This document shows, one piece after another, positions 8,766-17,628 of a DNA stretch of 64,000 nt. The stretch's first letter is position 1; every line of letters starts with the position of its first letter. The notes under the pieces were generated by a model. The model did no database searches. It was not told the DNA's origin and saw nothing but the letters and a program-made list of their open reading frames with translations. A program made the position numbers and the translations under genes. This DNA comes from Clostridium sp. AN503 (GTDB lineage Bacteria > Bacillota > Clostridia > Lachnospirales > Lachnospiraceae): positions 1,518,817 through 1,582,816 of the forward strand of contig NZ_JBFDTP010000001.1 in NCBI RefSeq assembly GCF_040719375.1, in the 5' to 3' direction.

Positions 8766-9158
8766 ATGGGAAATAAAGTCAAAGTCAGATTGTCAGACAG
8801 CGAGTGGAAGCTGATGAACATCCTGTGGGAGCGGAATCCATGTACGATCATGGAGCTGACTCATCGGATGGAGGAAGACACCGGCTGGAGCAAGAACACG
8901 GTCATCACCATGTTAAACCGGCTGGAGGCCAAACGTGCAGTACGGCATGAAAATGGGGAAAGGGCAAAGCTGTTTTATCCTGCCATATTGCGGGAGGACG
9001 CCGTCCTGCAGGAGACGAGAGGGTTCCTGGAACGTGTTTATGAAGGAAGCTTAAGCCTTATGGTGGATGCGATGGCATCCTCAAAGTCACTGTCAAGGAA
9101 AGATATCGAAGAACTGTATGAAATCCTGAAAAAAGCAGAGGAGGGAGCGGATGATTGA
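8766..9158 (+). CDS. BlaI/MecI/CopY-family repressor
   Basis: 130 residues. N-terminal winged helix (LSDSEWKLMNILWERNPCTIMEL...WSKNTVITMLNRLEAK), the standard BlaI/MecI DNA-binding domain, followed by a C-terminal dimerisation helix. An earlier in-frame ATG at 8757 abuts AGGAGG (8751-8756) and is too close; the ATG at 8766 has a 9-base spacer. Overlaps the following M56 protease by 8 bases. Known mechanism for the family: derepression when the partner BlaR1-like protein senses a ligand and the repressor is cleaved. No beta-lactamase is present nearby. Confidence 0.92.
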   Translation: MGNKVKVRLSDSEWKLMNILWERNPCTIMELTHRMEEDTGWSKNTVITMLNRLEAKRAVRHENGERAKLFYPAILREDAVLQETRGFLERVYEGSLSLMVDAMASSKSLSRKDIEELYEILKKAEEGADD

Positions 9159-11184
9159 GATTATGATATCCTCTTCAGTACTGATTGTGGCGGTCAGCCT
9201 GCTCTCTTTCTTGCTGCGGGGACGGATCAGTCCTCATCTAAGATATGGCATGTGGGGACTGGTGGCGATCAGATTGACAGTGCCGTGGATTTACCCTCTT
9301 CAGATGCTTTTCGCAGCGTGGAAGAGCCGGTTCAGCGTGATGAATGCGGCAGAGGCTGTGCGCGGGCAGGTGATAGCGGGAACCGTACTGGAACCATTGG
9401 CGGACAATGTGGTATCCGGGCGTGTGTATCAGTTTGGGCCAGAAGAATTATCTGGAGACTTTGCGGCAAATGCCATACAGAAAGCGGCGGGTATTGACTG
9501 GCAGCTTTGGATCATGGTGATCTGGGTCTTGGGCAGTATGATCCTTTTCGGATATATGTTTTGGGTTAACCTGCGGTTCCAGAAGAAGCTGCGGAGTGTG
9601 AGAAAACCCTACCAGGGGAAAATACCTGTATTTGTTAACCGGCCGGTTTATGTGGCGGAGGGATTGTTTTCGCCCTGTTTTGTCGGCAACAGACATGAAG
9701 AAGCCATTTATCTTCCGGCATTTATTGCGGAAGACGAGGAAAAGACGAGGCACGCTCTTGCACATGAAATGGGGCATGTGCTGCATTCGGACAAGCTGTG
9801 GGGGATGGTTCGCTGCGGACTTTTGTGCTTCTACTGGCTGAATCCGTTTGTGTGGCTGGCGGCTGTGCTGTCGCGCCGGGATTGTGAAATATCCTGCGAC
9901 GAGGCTGCGGTCGGTCTGCTGGGGGAAGCGGAGCGTTTTGCTTATGGGAAGACTTTGGTGGATCTGATCGCAGCGCGGGACCAGGGGCAGGGGCTGTTTT
10001 CGATCGCCACTACGATGGCAGCCGGAAAAGCAACTGTCAGGGAGCGCATACAGCTCCTTGTGAAGCATCCCAAAACAACAGGGATGATGTGTATCCTGGT
10101 GGCTGCTGTAACAGCGGTGCTGGTGGCATGTACATTTTCCGGAGGTTCAGAACATAGCCTGGCCCCGGAGGAGCCTGCCGCTGTGAAGATCAGGGGATTC
10201 GGAGACGGGGATGAGCTTGTTTTATTAAGTGAGTCCCGGTACGGCAATTATTATGAACTGATATTACAGCGCAGGGATGAAGTTACCGGGGAGGCCCTGC
10301 CAGTAAATATATCTCTCAGGAATGAGGCGGAAGGCGGGGAAATTCGTGTGACAGCTTATGCTGATGAAGCAGGGACGATACGCTCAGAAGGGATGGACAT
10401 GGGATTTGGTTATTCTGCCAATGCATCGGATGGATATGCATTCCGGGTGAGTTTCTGGAATATGCAGGGCGCGCCTTTTTACCGGATTGAGCTGGCGGAG
10501 GGAGAAAGGAGTGTGGCGTATCAATATGCGGCGAAGGATGAAAATCCGGTGGAGATAAGTGCATTTCGGGAGTTGCTTCCCGGTCAGCACGATACGGGGG
10601 CAGTCATCGAAAAGATCCAGGTGTATTCCAATGCAGTGTGGATCCTGATGAGTGGAAAAAATGCAGAGGAGGCACAGCAGTTTTATAACCAGAACTTTGT
10701 CGGCCTCCGGTTGGAAGGGGAGTCCACAGGTCAGCCGCTGCACCTGCCGTTTTTTGGAAGCCAGGACGGCAGGGCTATAAACCTGCTGTATCAGTTTGAA
10801 CCGGGGACATTTCCGGATATTGCCATAAAAGAGGTGGTAACGGGAAAGGACAATGCAGGGGGCTGGAGCGTGACGGAGCTGGACAGCTGGCAGTTCGGGA
10901 AAACGGTAAGGGCTTTTTCAGAAGCCTGTCTGAGCGGGGATATGGATACTGCGCGCAGCTATAGTGCCATGCAGGAAGCAGAGCTGGAAAATCTTATGCA
11001 GACAGCGCCTGGGAAAGGCGTACAGCTGACTTATACCAGGGATGAAAAGGAGCCGGAGCAAAAGGCATTTGCCTCCTGTGGGTTCCTGGCGGAGGGGGAG
11101 ACGGACAGCTTTACTTATCTCAGCATGGAGGTGGAACAAATCGGTGGAGTATGGAAAGTGACATCTGCCGGCTATGAAAAATAA
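9151..11184 (+). CDS. BlaR1/MecR1-like M56 membrane metallopeptidase with unusual sensor domain
   Basis: 677 residues. N-terminal integral membrane zinc-protease domain: helices near 4-20, 30-50 and 115-137, the HEMGH zinc motif (in HALAHEMGHVLHSDKLWG), the NPFVW segment and CDEAAV. A further helix at about 310-330 (MMCILVAAVTAVLVACTF) leads to an external region of about 345 residues. In BlaR1/MecR1 this region is a penicillin-binding domain with SxxK; I see no such motif and do not recognise the domain. The last ~90 residues resemble a small cystatin/DUF4878-like fold only loosely. Translationally coupled to the repressor. Probably a membrane sensor of envelope stress or antibiotic. Confidence 0.85.
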   Translation: MIEIMISSSVLIVAVSLLSFLLRGRISPHLRYGMWGLVAIRLTVPWIYPLQMLFAAWKSRFSVMNAAEAVRGQVIAGTVLEPLADNVVSGRVYQFGPEELSGDFAANAIQKAAGIDWQLWIMVIWVLGSMILFGYMFWVNLRFQKKLRSVRKPYQGKIPVFVNRPVYVAEGLFSPCFVGNRHEEAIYLPAFIAEDEEKTRHALAHEMGHVLHSDKLWGMVRCGLLCFYWLNPFVWLAAVLSRRDCEISCDEAAVGLLGEAERFAYGKTLVDLIAARDQGQGLFSIATTMAAGKATVRERIQLLVKHPKTTGMMCILVAAVTAVLVACTFSGGSEHSLAPEEPAAVKIRGFGDGDELVLLSESRYGNYYELILQRRDEVTGEALPVNISLRNEAEGGEIRVTAYADEAGTIRSEGMDMGFGYSANASDGYAFRVSFWNMQGAPFYRIELAEGERSVAYQYAAKDENPVEISAFRELLPGQHDTGAVIEKIQVYSNAVWILMSGKNAEEAQQFYNQNFVGLRLEGESTGQPLHLPFFGSQDGRAINLLYQFEPGTFPDIAIKEVVTGKDNAGGWSVTELDSWQFGKTVRAFSEACLSGDMDTARSYSAMQEAELENLMQTAPGKGVQLTYTRDEKEPEQKAFASCGFLAEGETDSFTYLSMEVEQIGGVWKVTSAGYEK

Positions 11185-11364
11185 AAGTGAGATCCTGCTG
11201 CGAGGAAATGATGTTGTTTGTCCACTTAAAATTCCAAGTTTCTTTTCTCAAAAGGTAGAAAACTATAAGAAAATCAGGTATAATAAAAGTCAGAATAAAA
11301 TGCCGGAAATTGAGAAAAGTCTGGAATTTTGTCGAATATCATATACAAACAAGGGGGATTTCCT

Positions 11365-14319
11365 ATGGATAAGGTATTATATGACTTAATGGACTGGGCA
11401 GGCATCGAGGAGATCGTTTATTCCGAATCAGCCAACCCTGAGCAGCTTCTTGGCCCGCATCTGGTGAAGGAGGGCCTGCTGATCCAGGCATTTATCCCAA
11501 CAGCGGTGAGCATTTCTGTGAAGCTGGCCAATGGGAGGAAATATCCCATGGAACAGCAGGATGATGACGGGTTCTATGCAGTTTTAGTGCCGCGCAAGAG
11601 TATGGCGGAGTACACGCTGTTAGTGACCTATGACACCGGGATCACCGAGGAGATCCATGATCCCTACGCGTACGCATCGCTGTACAGCGAAACGGATTTA
11701 AAGAAGTTTGAAGCCGGTATTTATTATGATGTGTACCGGAAGATGGGAGCGCATCCCATGAGGCTGTCCGGCGTATCCGGCGTGTATTTTTCAGTGTGGG
11801 CGCCGTGCGCCATGCGCGTCAGCGTTGTGGGCAATTTTAACCTGTGGGACGGCAGACGCCATCAGATGAAGCGGCAGGGGGATTCCGGTATATTTGAACT
11901 GTTTATCCCGGGTCTGGAAGTTGGTGAGATTTACAAATACGAGATAAAGAACCAGAGGGGAGAGCCGATGCTAAAGGCCGATCCCTACGGGAATTTTGCA
12001 GAGCTGCGCCCGAATAACGCGTCGGTAGTTTGGGACATCGGCGGGTTTGGCTGGAATGACGGTGCGTGGATGGAAGGACGGGAGAAGGCCAATACAAAGC
12101 TTCAGCCGATGTCCATCTACGAGCTGCATCTTGGTTCCTGGATGCGCAAGCCTATTGAAAAGGACGAAGCCGGTGAGGAGATCATTGGCTCTGAGTTCTA
12201 TAACTACAGAGAGATTGCCCCGAAGCTGGCGGATTATGTGAAGGATATGGGATATACCCATGTGGAGTTGATGCCGGTGATGGAGCATCCGCTGGACGCT
12301 TCCTGGGGATATCAGGTGACTGGGTATTATGCGCCTACCAGCAGATATGGTACGCCGGATGATTTCATGTATTTTATGAACTATATGCATGAACAGGGGA
12401 TCGGCGTGATCCTGGACTGGGTACCGGCCCACTTCCCCCGTGATGCATATGGCCTGGCGTGCTTTGACGGGACCTGTGTATATGAGCACAAGGATCCTCG
12501 TCAGGGCTCACATCCGCATTGGGGAACGCTGATCTACAATTATGGGCGTCCGCAGGTGACAAATTTCCTGATCTCCAACGCGCTCTTCTGGGCGGAGCAG
12601 TATCATGCGGACGGAATCCGGATGGATGCGGTGGCTTCCATGCTGTACCTGGATTACGGCAAGAACGATGGCGAGTGGGTTGCCAATATTTACGGCGGGC
12701 ATGAGAATCTGGAAGCTGTGGAGTTTTTAAAGCATTTGAATTCTGTATTTAAAAAGCGGGTAAAGGGAGCGGTTCTGATCGCGGAGGAATCTACGGCCTG
12801 GCCGCAGATCACCAGCAGTGTAAAAGAAGGCGGGCTTGGTTTTGACTACAAGTGGAACATGGGCTGGATGAACGATTTTACCGGATATATGCAGTATGAC
12901 CCCTATTTCCGCAGCCACCATTATGGGGAGCTGACCTTTAGCATGCTTTATGCATATAGCGAGGACTTTGTGCTGGTATTCTCCCATGACGAGGTGGTGC
13001 ACGGCAAGGCCTCCATGCTGTGCAAGATGCCGGGTGAGACCTATGAGGCCAAGTCGGACAACCTGCGGGCTGCCTATGCATTTATGTATGCCCACCCAGG
13101 CAAGAAGCTGTTGTTTATGGGACAGGAGTTTGCGCAGGTATCCGAGTGGAACGAGAATGAGGAGCTGCCATGGAATATCCTGGAGTATCCGGTACACAAA
13201 AACATGCAGGAGTATGTAAAAGCGCTTAATACGTTCTACCGGTCACATCCGGCCCTGTATGAGCGGGATTTCCAGCCGGAGGGTTTTGAGTGGATCAACT
13301 GTACTTCGGGCAACGAAAATATCCTTGTGTTCCTGAGAAAAACAGACAGACCGGAAGAGACGCTTTTGTTTGTTTGTAACTTTGCTCCTGTTGTGCATGA
13401 GAAATATCAGGTAGGTGTACCGTTCTATGGCAAATACAAAGAAGTATTTAACAGTGATGCGTCTGCGTACGGCGGCAGCGGAAAAGGCAATCCGCGTGCC
13501 AAGACCAGCAAACAGGAAGAGTGGGACGGGCGGGACAATTCGCTTGTGATCGACGTACCGCCGATGTCCGTGACGGCGTTTACCTGTACACCGATGCCGG
13601 AACCGAAAAAGAAGGCTGTGAAAGCGCCAGCGAAGAAGGCGGCAGCAAAGGCGCCTGCAAAAGAGGCTGTAAAAACGGCAGCCAAAACTTCTGTAAAGGA
13701 AGCTGTAAAAACAGCGGAAAAAGCGCCGTCTGGGGAGGCTATAAAAAAGGTGGCGAAGACACCTGCAAAGGAAGCTGCAAAAACGATAGAAAAGGCATCT
13801 GAGAAGAAGGCTGCAAAATCGGTAGAAAAGACACCTGCAAAAGAAGCTGTAGAAACGACGACAAAGGCACCTGCGAAGGAAGCTGTAGAAACAGCGGAAA
13901 AAACTCCAGCGAAGGAAGCTGTAAAAACGGCGGAAAAAACTCCAGCCAAGGAAGCTGTAAAAACGGCGGAAAAAACTCCAGCGAAGGAAGCTGTAAAAAC
14001 GGCGGAAAAAACTCCAGCCAAGGAAGCAGTAGAAACAGCGGAAAAAACTCCAGCGGAGGAAACTGCAAAAACAGCGGCAAAGGCACCTGCAAAGGAGGCT
14101 GTAAAAACGGCAGCAAAAGCACCTGTGACGGAGGCTGTAAAAACGGCAGCAAAAGCTCTAGCAAAGGAAGCTGTAAAAACTTTGGTAAAAGCGCCGTCTG
14201 AGGCTGCGGCGAACAAGGCGGCAGCGAACAAACCGGCGAAAGAAGCTGTGGAGAAGGCTGCAGGAAAAACTACAAAAAGGCCCGGTGGAAAAACAGCACC
14301 TGGAAAAAATAAGAAGTAG
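11365..14319 (+). CDS. glgB: 1,4-alpha-glucan branching enzyme with Lys/Ala/Glu-rich repeat tail
   Basis: 984 residues. N-terminal CBM48-type region (about 100-215), then a GH13 catalytic domain with the nucleophile in DGIRMDAVASMLYLDYG, the acid/base Glu in VLIAEESTAW, and the third carboxylate in FSHDEVVHGK, then an all-beta C domain. It forms alpha-1,6 branches in glycogen. Typical GlgB ends near residue 640-740; here about 239 extra residues (746-984) follow, consisting of 12-residue TPAKEAVKTAEK-like units resembling histone H1/AlgP tails. Start: the ATG at 11365 has GGGGG 7 bases upstream; the earlier in-frame ATG at 11329 lacks a ribosome binding site. No other glg gene is nearby. Confidence 0.93.
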   Translation: MDKVLYDLMDWAGIEEIVYSESANPEQLLGPHLVKEGLLIQAFIPTAVSISVKLANGRKYPMEQQDDDGFYAVLVPRKSMAEYTLLVTYDTGITEEIHDPYAYASLYSETDLKKFEAGIYYDVYRKMGAHPMRLSGVSGVYFSVWAPCAMRVSVVGNFNLWDGRRHQMKRQGDSGIFELFIPGLEVGEIYKYEIKNQRGEPMLKADPYGNFAELRPNNASVVWDIGGFGWNDGAWMEGREKANTKLQPMSIYELHLGSWMRKPIEKDEAGEEIIGSEFYNYREIAPKLADYVKDMGYTHVELMPVMEHPLDASWGYQVTGYYAPTSRYGTPDDFMYFMNYMHEQGIGVILDWVPAHFPRDAYGLACFDGTCVYEHKDPRQGSHPHWGTLIYNYGRPQVTNFLISNALFWAEQYHADGIRMDAVASMLYLDYGKNDGEWVANIYGGHENLEAVEFLKHLNSVFKKRVKGAVLIAEESTAWPQITSSVKEGGLGFDYKWNMGWMNDFTGYMQYDPYFRSHHYGELTFSMLYAYSEDFVLVFSHDEVVHGKASMLCKMPGETYEAKSDNLRAAYAFMYAHPGKKLLFMGQEFAQVSEWNENEELPWNILEYPVHKNMQEYVKALNTFYRSHPALYERDFQPEGFEWINCTSGNENILVFLRKTDRPEETLLFVCNFAPVVHEKYQVGVPFYGKYKEVFNSDASAYGGSGKGNPRAKTSKQEEWDGRDNSLVIDVPPMSVTAFTCTPMPEPKKKAVKAPAKKAAAKAPAKEAVKTAAKTSVKEAVKTAEKAPSGEAIKKVAKTPAKEAAKTIEKASEKKAAKSVEKTPAKEAVETTTKAPAKEAVETAEKTPAKEAVKTAEKTPAKEAVKTAEKTPAKEAVKTAEKTPAKEAVETAEKTPAEETAKTAAKAPAKEAVKTAAKAPVTEAVKTAAKALAKEAVKTLVKAPSEAAANKAAANKPAKEAVEKAAGKTTKRPGGKTAPGKNKK
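13603..14316 (+). repeat. In-frame 36-bp tandem repeats encoding the GlgB tail
   Basis: About eighteen degenerate 36-bp units encode the 12-residue tail repeat. The units between about 13900 and 14060 are nearly identical, alternating CCAGCGAAG and CCAGCCAAG, which suggests recent 72-bp duplications. Gain or loss of units would stay in frame, so tail length may vary between strains. Confidence 0.85.
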
Positions 14320-14358
14320 GATATAGAGAAAAGAGCATAGCTTTTAAATCGGTTAAAG

Positions 14359-14388
14359 AGGAGTTCCAATTTGTGGGACTCCTTTTTC
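14359..14388 (+). terminator. Intrinsic terminator after glgB
   Basis: AGGAGTTCC (14359-14367) pairs with GGGACTCCT (14375-14383) with one G-T-type mismatch, 7-nt loop, followed by TTTT. Confidence 0.75.
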
Positions 14389-14449
14389 GTATGCGTCTGT
14401 TTAACATGATGCAGGATAGAATCCCATTTTTTGGAATGTTCTATTTTAT

Positions 14450-14477
14450 TTGAAAAATACCCCAGATAAGTTATAAT
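14450..14477 (+). promoter_or_regulatory. Promoter of the YesM-like kinase gene
   Basis: TTGAAA (14450-14455), 16-bp spacer, TATAAT (14472-14477). The implied transcription start (about 14484) excludes the in-frame ATG at 14481 and supports the start at 14520. Confidence 0.6.
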
Positions 14478-14519
14478 GAAATGCGAAAGGGTACCATAAT
14501 TGGGAGTAGGTGGCTTGGT

Positions 14520-15989
14520 ATGGGATATAAAAAAGGACAATATTCATTGAAACGGGATCTTTTAAAGACTTATGTGGTGGTAATTCTAATTTCTATTGCG
14601 GTATACTGCGGTCTTTCTATCAGCAGAAATAACATCAGTGATCAAATGGAGGCTATTACAGATAATAATTTAAAAATAAGCAGGCTTTCACTTTTGATTC
14701 CGGAGAGACAGAATCAGGTTCAACCCTATTTGTATCCGGAGAGTGAAGAAAAAGCGGACATGTACCGTTTAAATAATGAGATTGGGGAAATTCTCACAGA
14801 TATTAGTAAGATGTGTGAGAATCCAACCGATGATTATCTTGCGTATTCCCGGATATTAAGCCAGGTGAATGGCCATTATCTGGAATGCCTGGAGGAGTAC
14901 CAGAAGGAGGAGATAAGTTCGCAGATGCATTATTACAGTGGAACTTACCTTCGCACTATTTCGGATGAATTGAAAAAATATACCAGCTTGTTGATGGCAG
15001 AATATTTAAATTATAGTTATGCTGCATTTAATCACAGCATGGAACAGTATAAGGTTCTGGAGTTGAGAATCAACCTGGTGATGGTTTGTGTAGTATTCGC
15101 CAGCCTGATCTATATGGCGGTGGTCAGTCAGCGTATATGGAAGTTTTTGAATTCGGTTTCCGACTACACGGGTCATTTATCCCGGCATGAATGGGATGCT
15201 GCGGATATGGATGCAGGGCGGTACCGGGAGTTTAACATGGTGATAAAAGCGCTGAATTTCATGAAAAGCGAAATCAATAATTATATTATCGAAATGAGAA
15301 ATAAGAACCAGATTGAACTTCAGCTCCAGGAAGAACAGCTGAGGAATGAAAAAAACCGCAGTATGCTGAAAGAGGCAGGACTAAAAATGCTTCAGATGCA
15401 GATTAACCCCCATTTTTTGTTTAATACATTGAATTTGATTATGAGGACTGTACAGATGAAAGAAAATCAGACAGCGGTGGAGCTGATCCAGTCAACTGCC
15501 CGGATTCTAAGGAGCAGTATTTCTATAAAATCGCCACTTATACCTTTGCAGGATGAACTGGATAATCTGGAGGCATATTTATATATCCAAAGGCTGAGAT
15601 ACCAGGACAGGATTGATTTTGTGACATGCTATCAGATCGACTGTGCAGATACGCTTATGGCGCCTCCGATTATCCTGCAGCCGCTGGTGGAAAATTCCAT
15701 TCTTCATGGCTTGAAAGACAGAAGAGATGGAGGAACTGTCCGGATATCTGTATCAGAAAAGGAGACATGTGTAGAAATATATGTGTCGGATAATGGAAGT
15801 GGATTTGATCAGGAGCTGCTGGAGAAATTGGAGCAGGGAGATACAGACAGAATCGGGCTTATGAATGTGAAAAAGAGGCTTCAGCTGCAGTTTTCCAGAC
15901 CAGATGTCTTTCTGATATCCAGTGTAAAGGGGCAGGGGGCAGATATCAGAATAAGAATACCAAAGCATAGAGAGGAGCAGGTACTGTGA
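14520..15989 (+). CDS. YesM/LytS-type sensor histidine kinase
   Basis: 489 residues from the ATG at 14520 (AGGTGG 6 bases upstream). Two membrane helices (about 14-32 and 180-202) flank an extracytoplasmic segment of about 145 residues with coiled-coil character, the usual sensor module of this group. The His_kinase motif LQMQINPHFLFNTLN carries the phosphoacceptor His. A C-terminal ATPase domain has VENSILHGLKD and DNGSGF. The family pairs with AraC-type regulators and commonly controls carbohydrate uptake in gut Firmicutes; the downstream TRAP/sulfatase operon is the likely target. The stop overlaps the regulator's GTG start by 4 bases. Confidence 0.92.
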   Translation: MGYKKGQYSLKRDLLKTYVVVILISIAVYCGLSISRNNISDQMEAITDNNLKISRLSLLIPERQNQVQPYLYPESEEKADMYRLNNEIGEILTDISKMCENPTDDYLAYSRILSQVNGHYLECLEEYQKEEISSQMHYYSGTYLRTISDELKKYTSLLMAEYLNYSYAAFNHSMEQYKVLELRINLVMVCVVFASLIYMAVVSQRIWKFLNSVSDYTGHLSRHEWDAADMDAGRYREFNMVIKALNFMKSEINNYIIEMRNKNQIELQLQEEQLRNEKNRSMLKEAGLKMLQMQINPHFLFNTLNLIMRTVQMKENQTAVELIQSTARILRSSISIKSPLIPLQDELDNLEAYLYIQRLRYQDRIDFVTCYQIDCADTLMAPPIILQPLVENSILHGLKDRRDGGTVRISVSEKETCVEIYVSDNGSGFDQELLEKLEQGDTDRIGLMNVKKRLQLQFSRPDVFLISSVKGQGADIRIRIPKHREEQVL

Positions 15990-17517
15990 TCAAGGTTTTG
16001 ATAGCGGAAGATGAGGCAATTGAAAGAAAATACTTAACGCATCTGATCGGAGGCTTGGAAGCACAGGATATTTTTGTAACAGCATCCTGTGCTGACGGTG
16101 AGGAAGCAGTGCTGGAGGCAGAAGCTGCCGGCCTGATATTTTGATCCTGGATATTGAAATGCCTAAACTGAATGGGCTTGAGGCAGCGAAGCAGATCCGG
16201 AGCCGGTTACCTGATGTGCGGATACTGATCCTGACGGCTTTCAGTGAATTCGAGTATGCAAAAATGGCAATCCGTATTGGTGTAGATGATTATTTTGTGA
16301 AGCCTGGGAGTGATGAACAGCTTATAGAAAAGGTGTCTGCGCTGGCAGAACAGGTAAAGAAAGAGAAAGAGGAGCAGGAGCACCTGCTTTTTGTGAAGGC
16401 GCAGTTAAGCCAATATGATAAAGTGCTCATAGAAGAATTGATGACATCTGTGATATTTTCAAGGAAGGATGCAGCTGAATATTTCATCGATTATATTGGC
16501 CTGCAGAGAATTACCATGAAAAGCTACTTTTGCTGTATCGTTTGTCAGGAGCCGGAAGCTGACATAACCGAGGACATGGTTTCCGATATTGGAGAGATAT
16601 TTCGGGAAGGAGGCTGCCGTTATGCGGGAACCGGGCAGAGGAATGAATGGACATTTTTGGTGTACTCAGAAAAGCTTATCCGGCGGCAGCATTTCCGCGA
16701 TCAGATCCTTCACAGATTCTTGAATATTTCCGATGGGTTCTGCCGATGTGAGGTCAGCGAGGTTTATGAGGATGCGGGAATGGTGCTGGAGGCATACCGG
16801 CAGGCGAAGGACAAAATAGAGGCAGGAAAGGCACAAAGGCATGAAAAGGAACCGCTCCGCGCGATTCTGTACCGGTATGAGACCGTCTGGATGGATGCCG
16901 CTCTGTCAGGCAAAGTACTGGACTGCCGGAAAGAGGCGGTGATATTTAGCCAGGAATTCCAATTCCAGAAGGATGGGCTGGAAAATGGAAAAAGCAGCGT
17001 GTACTTTTTGTATATGCTGCTTACAAGGGATGTCATGCAGTTTTTTAACCGCGAGTTAAAATTTGAGCGGATACAGGATTTTCGCGAGCGGGTACAGGTG
17101 ATCAGGAATTTTAATATGCTGCAGCAGGTGACTTCAGAACTTCTCGAGGAAATACTGAGGACTGTGCGGGAGCAGAAGGCAAGGAAAGAAGACAAGCTGG
17201 TTCTTATGGTAGCTGATTATTTGAAGGCTCATTTTCGCGAGGAGTTATCGCTTAACGGGGTGGCGGAGCACTTTCGGATGAGTCCATATCATTTGAGCAA
17301 GATGTTTCCTAAAACGATGGGAGCCAGTTTCGTGGAATATCTGACGAACCTTAGGGTGGAATGTGCGAAAACGATGTTGATGACCGGGACATATTCCATC
17401 ACAGATGTTGCATTTTCTGTCGGTTATCAGGACAGTGGGTATTTTAGTAAGGTATTTAAAAAGATGACCGGGCTTAGTCCGAGAGAATTTTCAGAAAGCG
17501 TGTCAAGAAAAAAGTAG
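15986..17517 (+). pseudogene. YesN-type response regulator with AraC DNA-binding domain, frameshifted
   Basis: A GTG start at 15986 overlaps the kinase stop. The receiver opens VIKVLIAEDEAIERKY and runs to TGA at 16142-16144; the expected continuation (PDILILDIEMPKLNG) is in the next frame and resumes near 16133, so one base, probably a C in the CC at 16132-16133, is missing. Downstream is intact: receiver Asp in LDIEMP, a central region, and a C-terminal AraC helix-turn-helix pair (LSLNGVAEHFRMSPYHLSKMF and ITDVAFSVGYQDSGYFSKVFK). The repaired length would be 510 residues, normal for the family. Either a real inactivation or a sequencing error. If real, the adjacent TRAP/sulfatase operon would lose its activator. 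Confidence 0.88.
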
Positions 17518-17519
17518 AT

Positions 17520-17581
17520 AACAAAATATTGCCGGAATAAACAAAATATTACAAGAATTTGGGACAGATCCTCTCTATAAT
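17520..17581 (+). promoter_or_regulatory. Activator-type promoter with direct repeats upstream of the TRAP operon
   Basis: AACAAAATATT occurs twice, at 17520-17530 and 17540-17550, exactly 20 bp apart (two helical turns, same face). A perfect -10 TATAAT lies at 17576-17581 and no good -35 is present. Tandem sites abutting a missing -35 is the layout expected for an AraC-family activator, presumably the regulator encoded just upstream. Confidence 0.6.
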
Positions 17582-17628
17582 AAAAACAGAATCAGTCTTA
17601 ACAATTTCTTAGCAGGAGGGTCGGAAAT

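Noticed and set aside
13603..14200. 36-bp repeats that could suggest a CRISPR array
   Set aside because: Units are contiguous, in frame, with no unique spacers and no cas genes; they encode protein repeats.
13425..14540. Long minus-strand open frame opposite the glgB tail
   Set aside because: It is an antisense by-product of the 36-bp GC-biased repeats; no ribosome binding site and a low-complexity, biologically odd product.
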